The notes under the pieces are model-generated. The model saw nothing but the letters and a program-made list of their open reading frames with translations. It ran no database searches and had not been told where the DNA came from. Shown in pieces: positions 43,904 to 51,912 of a DNA stretch of 64,000 bases. The DNA is from Nostoc sp. HK-01. GTDB lineage: Bacteria; Cyanobacteriota; Cyanobacteriia; Cyanobacteriales; Nostocaceae. Where the stretch lies: NCBI GenBank assembly GCA_003990705.1, contig AP018320.1, positions 62,001-126,000 of the forward strand, given 5' to 3'. Within the stretch, counting starts at the first letter, position 1. The number at the start of each line of letters is the position of its first letter. The translations under genes were made by a program, and so were the position numbers.

Positions 43904-44623
43904 TCATAAATCTAAATTTGCGTCTGATGAATAATGTTTTCTAGCTAAAAGTTGTGCAACCATCTCTGCACGAGATGAAACCTCAAGTTTACGAAACATT
44001 CGCTTTAAAGCTTGCTTGACAGAATTTTCAGTAATCCAAAGCTGATTGCCAATTTCTGCGTTAGTTAGCCCGGAAGCAACCAATTGAGCAATTTGCAACT
44101 CACGAGGTGTTAAGCGATCGCTGTGAAAAAGAGAGTATTGCGACTTTGCTGTGACATTCGGTAGTGAATTAACTGTTGCCGCCCAAACAGATAGGTGCAA
44201 GCAAATAGAACTCAAATCGCTGAGATTTTGTGTATCAAAGGCGGGCATTGACTGTTCACGAGTGCAACCCACTACGCCGACTAATTGATTGCGGTTAATT
44301 ATTGGCCCTGCCAGAACGTGCCAATGATCGGGGCGGGGACAAATAACTTTCCAAGCCTTTGGTGACATCACTAGTGCTTCATGGACAGGCGCATGACGCT
44401 CTACCAAATAACGCGCTATCGGATTGTGTTTAATGGATAATGCAATTTTGAAAATTTTCTGAAGATTTTTATCGGCAGCTAAAGGTAATTGCTCGAAGAA
44501 CAAGATGGAATATCGTTTTGCCGCAAAATACTCCCCAATTTTTGGCACAACTTGTAATTGTAGTTCATGCTGACTACGGGCTTGGTTGATGGCTTCAAAA
44601 ATCAGTTTTAAGGGACTTGTCAT
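43904..44623 (-). CDS. LuxR-family regulator with GAF-like sensor domain
   Basis: 239 residues. Residues 1-150 look like a GAF-type sensor (FAAKRYSILFFEQL, GPIINRNQLVGVVGCTREQ). The C-terminal 60 residues are a LuxR HTH: LTPRELQIAQLVASGLTNAE, IGNQLWITENSVKQALKRMF, KLEVSSRAEMVAQL. It probably regulates neighbouring cargo genes such as the P450 (same strand, downstream) and the divergent MAPEG gene. Confidence 0.92.
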   Translation of the reverse strand: MTSPLKLIFEAINQARSQHELQLQVVPKIGEYFAAKRYSILFFEQLPLAADKNLQKIFKIALSIKHNPIARYLVERHAPVHEALVMSPKAWKVICPRPDHWHVLAGPIINRNQLVGVVGCTREQSMPAFDTQNLSDLSSICLHLSVWAATVNSLPNVTAKSQYSLFHSDRLTPRELQIAQLVASGLTNAEIGNQLWITENSVKQALKRMFRKLEVSSRAEMVAQLLARKHYSSDANLDL

Positions 44624-44810
44624 TCTTCAAGTTGAATTAAGTGTACTCGATCGAGGTCTAGAAGCATTACCGTACTGGGCTTATATTAGCTTTTATCTCA
44701 ATACGACTTTAAGGGGCGAATTAAGCCAGAAAAACTTCACACCCTTTATGTGGTGCAATGTATCGCTCACCTACTAGCAGAATGAGAAATTTAAGTAAGA
44801 GGTTAAATAA

Positions 44811-45239
44811 ATGAGACAAGATGCAATCTTCAGTCCCTTCTTTGCATCAGTGTTTTTAACATTTATGGTTTGGGTGTATATGTACATCCGTCGTATCCAT
44901 TTCATCACAAGTAGGAAGCTCAAATCGCAAGACCTAGCTGTACCTAATACACTGGCTCAAATGTCACCCCCAAGCGTATCCAATCCATCTGATAACCTGA
45001 AAAACCTGTTCGAGATTCCGGTACTGTTTTATGCACTTGTACTGTATCTGTTCATTACGAAACAAGTGGATGCAGTGTATGTAAACGCTGCGTGGGTGTT
45101 TGTTATGTTTCGCATCTTGCATAGTGGTGTTCATTGCACATTCAATCTCGTTATGCTTCGGTTTTACCTCTACCTATTTGCCACGCTTGCAGTATGGTTC
45201 ATCGCGTTCCGTGCAGCCTTGATTCACTTTAGTACGTAA
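44811..45239 (+). CDS. MAPEG-family membrane protein
   Basis: 142 residues with four hydrophobic helices. SDNLKNLFEIPVLFYALVLY and AAWVFVMFRILHSGVHCTFN are the hallmark segments of the MAPEG family (membrane proteins of eicosanoid and glutathione metabolism). The N-terminal helix is FFASVFLTFMVWVYMYIRR. Bacterial members may be microsomal-GST-like; activity here is unknown. It diverges from the LuxR gene, with 187 bases between the starts. Confidence 0.88.
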   Translation: MRQDAIFSPFFASVFLTFMVWVYMYIRRIHFITSRKLKSQDLAVPNTLAQMSPPSVSNPSDNLKNLFEIPVLFYALVLYLFITKQVDAVYVNAAWVFVMFRILHSGVHCTFNLVMLRFYLYLFATLAVWFIAFRAALIHFST

Positions 45240-45274
45240 ATTTGTGACTACCTAACAGCCATAACTTAAAAAGC

Positions 45275-45313
45275 CAATTATCTCACCGATGGTTTGTGTG
45301 TGGTCTAGTACCA
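45275..45313 (+). promoter_or_regulatory. Shared upstream motif, copy 1
   Basis: CAATTATCTCACCGATGGTT then TGTGTGTGGTCTAGTA. It lies 55 bases before the gene at 45368. A close copy is at 46951-46988, upstream of the methyltransferase. Possibly a binding site for a common regulator. Confidence 0.45.
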
Positions 45314-45367
45314 CTATATATGTGAGTTGAGTTTGAAGGAAATTATGCTGAAATTCCATTCAAATGA

Positions 45368-45757
45368 ATGGGAACCCTAAAAATAGTTGCATTGCCCATG
45401 ATTATGAAAATCTTGAATTTCCTAAAACCCAAACCAGCCCAACCAACCATTGAAAGCTATGGGCAAACGGGAAGTGGACTAGAACTCGTTCAGATTCAGC
45501 CTGTTATGGAATGGCTATTCGCCAGCTTGCTGAATGCGGAGTATTATGGCAAGTCGCATATCATTTGGTACAACAGCAATCAACTAGAGCCGAGTTTAGA
45601 GCAGATGTTGAAAAAAGCAATGCGCCAGGGTGAGCCAGTTTTTCTTTATCGCTGTGGCTCCAGAGTATCGCCATTACCTGAAACATACTATTGGCGGATG
45701 ATGGGCGAATATCCTTCAATGCGAATGTATCAACTCGAAGTTAGAGATAGCGAATAA
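45368..45757 (+). CDS. Hypothetical protein
   Basis: 129 residues from the first ATG; a later ATG at 45404 (MKILNFLKPKPAQPTIESYG) gives 117 residues and looks a more natural start. It is soluble and compact, with many aromatic residues (YYGKSHIIWYNSNQ, YYWRMMGEYP). No family recognised. A good terminator follows at 45954. A copy of the shared 39-bp motif precedes it. Confidence 0.6.
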   Translation: MGTLKIVALPMIMKILNFLKPKPAQPTIESYGQTGSGLELVQIQPVMEWLFASLLNAEYYGKSHIIWYNSNQLEPSLEQMLKKAMRQGEPVFLYRCGSRVSPLPETYYWRMMGEYPSMRMYQLEVRDSE

Positions 45758-45953
45758 GTGATTTAGGCAAAGTTGCAGAGTCAGGATATCTACAAATCTT
45801 AAGACTTTGTTAAATGACTACCTAGAGAAAAATGGGTAAAGAATGGGTAGTTTTCCGACTATCTTTAACTAAGCAATTCAGGGATGATTAATTGTATAGA
45901 AAACTGCTGGCAAAAATTTTATAGCTGGCATTTAATAAACTGTGTACAAAACT

Positions 45954-45981
45954 AAGCCCTGAATTTTTATCAGGGCTTTTT
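45954..45981 (+). terminator. Rho-independent terminator
   Basis: Stem AGCCCTGA (45955-45962) with TCAGGGCT (45970-45977), a 7-base loop and a T run. It lies about 200 bases after the gene at 45368. The rest of the 45758-46060 gap shows no gene. Confidence 0.8.
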
Positions 45982-46060
45982 AAATATAAAAAGATGTGGC
46001 TGTTTGTGATAGGGTCTGGAAAGGAAAGCTGGCAAGCAAGGATTTATGCGATCGCATCAG

Positions 46061-46912
46061 CTATGAACTGATTGATTCCTTCTTTGCCGTAACCAAAAAA
46101 GAACGCCGCACACCTTTGATTTCGCGTGGAACTAGTTGAACAGCATATCGTCCGTAATTTGCTCTGATTTCTCCCGGTTGAATAACTGAAGCATTCCAGC
46201 CGTGAGATGCAAACAACTGTTCTGGTTCATCTGTACCGAAACGCCAGTGTTTGCTAATCAAGCCATTTTGGTGTTTAGCCCCAACTTGCCACGACTTGAC
46301 GCTGACTAAATCAGCACCCAAGTAACTAGCATCTGTACTCAACTGGCTAATCGTGAAGAGTAACTCATTAACTTGGGACTCGTTGAGGTACATCAACAGC
46401 CCTTCCATTAGCCAAAGTGTAGGTATATTGATATCAAAGCCCTGTTGTAAAAGTAAATGTGACCAAGGCTGCGTTAAGTCGGCCGCGATCGCACATCGAT
46501 GGCACTTAGCAGGTTTACCTTGCAAAATCGTTTCTCTGTAATGTATGAGTTCTGGTAAATCTAATTCGTACAAACGAGTCTGGGGTAAAAAAGACAGACG
46601 AAATGCTCTTGTGTCTAACCCGACTCCTAGAAAGACGAACTGTTTAACTTCGGGCAACACAGACAAAATGAAGTCATCGAAGAAACGAGTGCGGACTGCA
46701 ACAAACTGAATGCGAACCGCACTACCAAGGGGGTTATCGCTATCTTGCTGTTCCCATTTCTTACGCCAAGTTTGCCCTGTTTCTCCAGCTAACTGTGCAG
46801 CTAACGGATCGTCAAACAGATGGTCTGGCCTGTCAGCTTCTATTGCACGTTTAGTTGCCATTACCAATGCTGTGCGGCAAACTTCATCTTGAATTTCAGG
46901 CAGATCATTCAT
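46061..46912 (-). CDS. SAM-dependent methyltransferase (class I, leucine carboxyl methyltransferase-like)
   Basis: 283 residues. The N-terminal RTALVMATKRAIEADRPD and the SAM-binding FVFLGVGLDTRAFRL (about 92-106) are characteristic of the TIGR00027-type methyltransferases. YELDLPELI and LWLMEGLLMYL follow in the expected order. These enzymes often methylate carboxyl groups of small molecules in secondary metabolism. Its neighbours P450, MAPEG and LuxR fit a small-molecule pathway, which is inference. Confidence 0.9.
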   Translation of the reverse strand: MNDLPEIQDEVCRTALVMATKRAIEADRPDHLFDDPLAAQLAGETGQTWRKKWEQQDSDNPLGSAVRIQFVAVRTRFFDDFILSVLPEVKQFVFLGVGLDTRAFRLSFLPQTRLYELDLPELIHYRETILQGKPAKCHRCAIAADLTQPWSHLLLQQGFDINIPTLWLMEGLLMYLNESQVNELLFTISQLSTDASYLGADLVSVKSWQVGAKHQNGLISKHWRFGTDEPEQLFASHGWNASVIQPGEIRANYGRYAVQLVPREIKGVRRSFLVTAKKESISS

Positions 46913-46950
46913 TACTGAGAACTTTAGTAATTATTGTTGCAGTAGCAAGT

Positions 46951-46988
46951 CAATTGTCTCACCTATGTTTGTGCGTGGTCTAGTATCA
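46951..46988 (+). promoter_or_regulatory. Shared upstream motif, copy 2
   Basis: CAATTGTCTCACCTATGTTT then GTGCGTGGTCTAGTA, matching 45275-45313 with a one-base indel and about four changes. It is 39 bases upstream of the methyltransferase start (46912, minus strand) and just left of the IS630 element. Confidence 0.45.
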
Positions 46989-47029
46989 GTTGTAGAAACC
47001 GAGTGCTGATTACCTAAACAACTATAGGA

Positions 47030-48087
47030 CTAGTATTTGATTTTTGAAAATGCTCCGTACATCTGGAGAGACGGAAAATCAAAGGTAGTGTTTTTAATGA
47101 ACCACTCAAACATCCACTTAAGATGAGAAAATGTTGGGATTAAAGCACAAAAACGTCGCACCCAAGTTTTCGCTTGCAACCAAACATCTTCTATGGGGTT
47201 TTGGGAGGGACAGTTAGGCGCAAAGCGGACGCAATAAATTTTCCATTGCTCTAGAGGTAAACCTTGGTTAATAGATGCTAAAAAATTTTGAATTTCTTTT
47301 GAACGATGATAACTAGCTCCATCCCAAAAAATTAGTAATTGTTGGTTAGGTGACTCTTTTAGTAAATAGCTGAGATAATCAATCGTATTTTTTGAGTTAG
47401 CTGTATCGTAGGTTTTCAACAATAAATTTTTATCTAGATAGTCAACTGCTCCATAATAAGTTTGTTTATTTCGTTCGTTACTAATTGGAATGCTTATCTC
47501 TTGGTCGGTTCTACCCCAAACATATCCAATGCTATCTCCCCAAAGTAAATGACACTCATCTAATAGCAAGACTCTCAATAGCCCAGCCTCTATATCTTCT
47601 CGGCGGCTTGCCAACAGTGATGAAATCTCTTTTTTTTTGCGGCGACTGCTTCTTCATTAACTTTTGGATTTGCAGAAGAAGTCTTCTTCCAACTAATTCC
47701 TGCTGCATCAAACAAGTCATAATAACTTCGTTTTGATTCATAAATTACATCATATTCAAAAGCCAATTTATACTCAAGTTCGCCAAGCTCCCAACATTCC
47801 TTCGTTTGTAACCAAGCCAATACTTCTTCTCTTTGTTGAGTATTCAAGTGGCTTTTTCTCCCTTTGTGTTTCAGGCGCAGTCCTAAAATTCCATCTTTCT
47901 CATAGGCTTGTTTCCATGTTGTTATTGAACCAACTGAAACATCTAAAATTGTTTGAATTCCCTCATACTTGTAGCTTTGATAAACCAGCTTTACTGCCAA
48001 TGCTTTTCTTACTTCCCTTGCATCTGGACGCTCATCTATAAATTTTTGTAGTTCTGCAATTTTAGACTGTAGCTCCTGGTTTATCAT
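47030..48087 (-). CDS. IS630 transposase in two frames joined by a -1 frameshift
   Basis: Frame A runs from ATG 48087 to a stop at 47590 (165 residues) and carries the HTH part (YEGIQTILDVSVGSITTWKQ). Frame B runs to 47030 and carries the DDE catalytic core: D in LLLDECHLLWGD, D in LLIFWDGASYHR, E in SQNPIEDVW. They overlap at a run of nine A then G (minus strand, complement of 47630-47638). A -1 slip there joins KKK to EISSLLASRRED and gives a full-length protein of about 350 residues. Such slippage is known in IS630 elements. A sequencing error in the homopolymer is the alternative. Confidence 0.85.
47630..47638 (-). promoter_or_regulatory. A9G slippery site for -1 frameshifting
   Basis: Nine A then G on the coding (minus) strand, at the overlap of the two transposase frames, in a context close to the AAAAAAG slip of dnaX. 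Confidence 0.65.
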
Positions 48088-48218
48088 CGTTAACTATTAG
48101 ACAAGACTGCTTCTCAGTATTATCTCGTAGTCTTTTTCAAAAATCAAATATGATTCCTATATCAGTAGCCATTACTTAGTAAGTATTAAAAACTTGCTCA
48201 CATTGGTTTGTAAATCAA

Positions 48219-49235
48219 CTAAATTTTAGCAAGCCACTTAGTCAGTGCTAAATCTGCTAGTGATTCTAAAGAGTTAGAAACATCGTTGTAACCTTGAGGA
48301 ATTGGGACAGGTATAAATGATTTATGAGAAAGACTCCAATATAAATTCCCCGGACGTTTTTCTCGTGGCATAGCATCCCATTCGGATTGAAGTTTCATTC
48401 GTCCAAAACCTTCTGGTATATGACCAACATGAGTAACTATTTCACCTTCTAGCCATAGCCGTAACCGACCAATTACTTCTTTTTGTCGTGAGTTAGGAGT
48501 TGGCAACCATAAAAACACCACTGGTTTATGAGATGCCCTTTGATAACAAATTTCAGCTACAGGTTTAGATTTACCTTTGCCGTATCTAATAGTATTTCTG
48601 CCCTCAATTTCTTCTGTTATTCGCTCATCAAAATTCAAAATTTTCTCTCGAAACTTAAGAATTGCTTGCTGTTCGTCTCCAGAGCAAGTACCAAGCCAAT
48701 CTAAAAGCAATTGTGGTGCTGCTGGACTGTTATGTGTTGTACTGCTGAAATTTAGTTCCTGATAGGGAATATGGATTGACCAAGCTTGATTAGTATTAAT
48801 ATCTTGCAAACGTAACTGGAACTGTTGATTATCTTTTAAAACCTGAATCTGTAATAAATCAATTTTGAGCAGATTATACTTGCAGTCAATCAGGTTATGC
48901 CTGTGAAACGAGGGTGCGGCGGCTATCAGTTGAACTGGTTTGCTGTAGTCTATTTGTTCGGTAAAAGGCCGTTCGTCTAGCAAATTGTCATAATAACGCG
49001 TTAGCTGTTGGATCACGTATCTATCTTCAGTGTTTTTCAGTTCTAAGATTACTAACTGTTTATTTTCATTTAAAGCTAAAACATCGCAGAATTCGCCCTT
49101 AGCAGCATATTGTCGCTTGAGAGGGGTAAAACCTAACAATTGCTGTAGATTCTCCCAAATAAAATCTTCTAGTGCGGATTCTGAGGCGAATTCCCAAGCA
49201 TCACCTGTTTTTCTTAAAGCAGCACCAGCTAACAT
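48219..49235 (-). CDS. NucS-like PD-(D/E)xK endonuclease
   Basis: 338 residues. Residues 18-95 have the nuclease core: ESALEDFIWENLQQLLG (Glu), then EFCDVLALNE (Asp) and LVILELKNTED (E-x-K), then VIQQLTRYYDNLL, as in NucS/DUF91-type enzymes that cut mismatched or branched DNA. The C-terminal 150 residues are unassigned (KPVVFLWLPTPNSRQKEVIG, RLRLWLEGEIV). It diverges from the exonuclease-AAA gene at 49480 across a 244-base region, so it may belong with that cluster. Confidence 0.75.
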   Translation of the reverse strand: MLAGAALRKTGDAWEFASESALEDFIWENLQQLLGFTPLKRQYAAKGEFCDVLALNENKQLVILELKNTEDRYVIQQLTRYYDNLLDERPFTEQIDYSKPVQLIAAAPSFHRHNLIDCKYNLLKIDLLQIQVLKDNQQFQLRLQDINTNQAWSIHIPYQELNFSSTTHNSPAAPQLLLDWLGTCSGDEQQAILKFREKILNFDERITEEIEGRNTIRYGKGKSKPVAEICYQRASHKPVVFLWLPTPNSRQKEVIGRLRLWLEGEIVTHVGHIPEGFGRMKLQSEWDAMPREKRPGNLYWSLSHKSFIPVPIPQGYNDVSNSLESLADLALTKWLAKI

Positions 49236-49479
49236 ACTTTCTTAATCAGCATTAATAAATTAAGCCATAGTTAGTTAGCATACCTTGAGTAAAGTAAGGT
49301 AGCGATCGCTGGGGGAAATTTTCATCGCATCAATACTGACTGTGACCATTAAGAGACATTGTTACTTATCGGGTTATCTACTGATATTTTCTTATCTTAC
49401 TTGTTTAAGTGATACAAATTATACCCACTTTAAAATACTTGTGTTAATTTTGCTATAGCTTGCTCGTAGTCAGGGTGTT

Positions 49480-51879
49480 ATGGACTTTGTAGTTGTCGAT
49501 ACTGAGGGTAAACCAGAATTAAGTGAATTGGCGATTTTAGATAATCAAGGTCGGTTGATTTATGAAGGATTTTCTAGAGATTATCCCAATCACAACCCTA
49601 ATTTGCCTAACCTCAAAAGTCTAAAAACCATACTGACAGAGTTTCTGGGGCTGGTGCAAGGAAAGAAAATAGTTTGCCACTATGCCAAGCACGATATTGA
49701 GATACTTCAGTCTAGTTTTCGCAGAGTGGGTTTAGTGTTTCCCAAACTAGAATTTGAGTGTACTTGGGATAAAGCAAAAATTGTTTGGCCAGGGCTAGAA
49801 AGTCATTCCTTAGAATACCTGAGCAGGCATTTTAATTTGCAGGTGAACAAGCAACACTTTGTTAAAGATATGGCTCATGCTGCGCGGTATGATGCCAAGT
49901 TTACCTACCAGCTTTACCGACAGCTGATAATGGAGGGATTAAAACAGCAGCCAAATCCATTCAGTGGAAGTCGTGTTGATACTCCCTTTCAAACGCATCC
50001 TGATTACTTTGGAACTTACCGTCAAGAATATCTAATTCTTGAGTCGATTTTGACAGATATCAAACTAGATTCCAATCGCCAGAGTAAGGGAGCAGTAGTG
50101 ATTGGAGAACCGGGGACTGGGAAAACTCACTTAATGATGAGATTAGCCCAGGAACGACTATCCAACAATCGACTGTTATTTATTCGTCAACCAAACCATC
50201 CTAAAGCAGTGCTGTATCACATCTACAGCCGTATTTTGGAGTCACTGATACAGTCTGTTGGTTCTGCTACTCAATTGGATTACCTGATTATCAATAGCTT
50301 CTCTAAAATTCTCAGTTTCCGAGTTACATCTCAAAAAGACCAAGAAATTATCAAAGCATTAGAAGATAAAAACTTAGATGCACTTGGAGCAGATGGCACT
50401 GCACGCAAGCGAGAATACTGGCAGCATATTGAGAAACGGATCTGTGAATGGTGGGTAAGTCATTATTCTTCTGGTGGATTTGCGCTTGCTATCCTCAAGG
50501 GAATTGTTAAGTATTGTAGTTATACCGAGCCGCGACGCAAAGACATTGCTACCCGTTGGTTAGCTGCCAATATTTTATCTTCAGAAGAGTCCGAATTGGT
50601 AGGTTTGCCAAATTGGAGCGAAGACCTGGGGCAAGAAGCTTTTTCTTTGGAAGCGATTTCAGTTTTAGCTAAACTGTCGATTTTGGATGAACCTTTAATC
50701 ATTGTCTTCGATCAGTTAGAAGGATTAGGGTTATCGCATAATCGAGAAATCTTACTGAACTTTGGGGAAGCCATCAAAGAAATTTTTACTCACGTCCCCA
50801 ACAGCTTGGTTATTCTGAATATGTTTCCTGACCGATGGGAACAGTTTCAAGCGAACTTTGATAACTCAATTATTGGTCGAATATCTCAGTACCAAATTCT
50901 TTTACGCCAGCCAGATGAAGCCGAACTAAAAGCAATTTTACAGGTAAAGCTTCAAGCAGTAGATATTCTTTTAGAATTGCTATTTACTGGTGAAGACTTA
51001 GAAGACATTATCGGACAAAAACCGATTCGAGCAGTTTTAAACAGAGCCGCAGATTATTACAACTACAGAGTTCGTGATATTCCTCTACCGTATCTTAAGG
51101 AGAATCTGCATAAACTTAGCACTCAAGAGAAATTAGAACAGCAGTTGAGAATTGTAGAGCAGCAGCAACAAAAGTTGACTCAAGCATTTTTGAGTTTGGT
51201 GCAAGCAATACAGTCACCAGGGTCAGTCGATTTAACAAAACTGCATCAGCAATTTCTTCCTGAGCCTCCTATTGCACCTCATACATCAGAAAACATTATT
51301 GAGTATCTAACTCGTAAAAAATTTGAACTTGAGCAGCAGTATAGCAATCTTCCCATCATTTCTGATTATGATGATATAGGCAAACTAAAGGCTATTGCTG
51401 AAGCTTTTAACCAAATAAAGCCTGTTAAATTGACCCATTATCGCTTAGGAAAGCGAGTTTTACCTGAGCATATTGTGGTTGAGACTGATTGTAAAAATTA
51501 TGTCATGGGATTTCTGCAAGTTGACCCAAGCAGCACATCTTTTACTAGGCGAATTACAAATTTTAATGAGCTAGTAAGTCTGTATCCTCATGACCGTTTT
51601 GGTTTATTTCGAGATGAGAGATTAACCCAAGTCAAGGGCAAAGTGGGAAAAGAAAGAATAACTCAACTGAATAATTCTCCTAATGGAAAGTTTAGGTTAT
51701 TTGCCAAGGAAGATAGAATTGCTTTGGATTTGACTTATCAAACAATTATCGATATTCAAAATAGAGATTTGGATGTTGATTTGGAGTCAGCTTTAAAGGT
51801 GTTTGTTACTTATCAAGAATGGTCTCACTGGCTATTCAGTATGTTTGGTTTCACTAAATCTTTTGCTCAGGCAGCATAA
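49480..51879 (+). CDS. DnaQ-like exonuclease fused to AAA ATPase
   Basis: 799 residues. The N-terminal DEDD exonuclease is intact: D7-x-E9 (VVVDTEG), D72 (CHYAKHDIEIL), and H133-x-A-x-x-D138 (HAARYDAKF). An ATPase follows: Walker A GEPGTGKT at 209-216 and Walker B LIIVFDQLEG near 410, with an arginine-rich region after it. The C-terminal 200 residues are unassigned, with a Gln-rich coiled coil near 560. The ATPase would control the nuclease or sense a trigger. The next gene, GmrSD-like, starts 33 bases later, so they are co-transcribed. I do not know this fusion as a named defence system. Confidence 0.8.
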   Translation: MDFVVVDTEGKPELSELAILDNQGRLIYEGFSRDYPNHNPNLPNLKSLKTILTEFLGLVQGKKIVCHYAKHDIEILQSSFRRVGLVFPKLEFECTWDKAKIVWPGLESHSLEYLSRHFNLQVNKQHFVKDMAHAARYDAKFTYQLYRQLIMEGLKQQPNPFSGSRVDTPFQTHPDYFGTYRQEYLILESILTDIKLDSNRQSKGAVVIGEPGTGKTHLMMRLAQERLSNNRLLFIRQPNHPKAVLYHIYSRILESLIQSVGSATQLDYLIINSFSKILSFRVTSQKDQEIIKALEDKNLDALGADGTARKREYWQHIEKRICEWWVSHYSSGGFALAILKGIVKYCSYTEPRRKDIATRWLAANILSSEESELVGLPNWSEDLGQEAFSLEAISVLAKLSILDEPLIIVFDQLEGLGLSHNREILLNFGEAIKEIFTHVPNSLVILNMFPDRWEQFQANFDNSIIGRISQYQILLRQPDEAELKAILQVKLQAVDILLELLFTGEDLEDIIGQKPIRAVLNRAADYYNYRVRDIPLPYLKENLHKLSTQEKLEQQLRIVEQQQQKLTQAFLSLVQAIQSPGSVDLTKLHQQFLPEPPIAPHTSENIIEYLTRKKFELEQQYSNLPIISDYDDIGKLKAIAEAFNQIKPVKLTHYRLGKRVLPEHIVVETDCKNYVMGFLQVDPSSTSFTRRITNFNELVSLYPHDRFGLFRDERLTQVKGKVGKERITQLNNSPNGKFRLFAKEDRIALDLTYQTIIDIQNRDLDVDLESALKVFVTYQEWSHWLFSMFGFTKSFAQAA

Positions 51880-51912
51880 ACACTATATATAAATTTATCT
51901 AAATAACAGATT

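Larger units (their letters stand above)
47025..48159 (-). mobile_element. IS630-family element with TA target duplication
   Basis: Terminal inverted repeats: left TAGGACTAGTATTTGATTTT from 47025, and right, read inward from 48159, TAGGAATCATATTTGATTTT. TA dinucleotides flank both ends (47023-47024, 48160-48161). About 1.13 kb, with a two-frame transposase. Confidence 0.88.
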
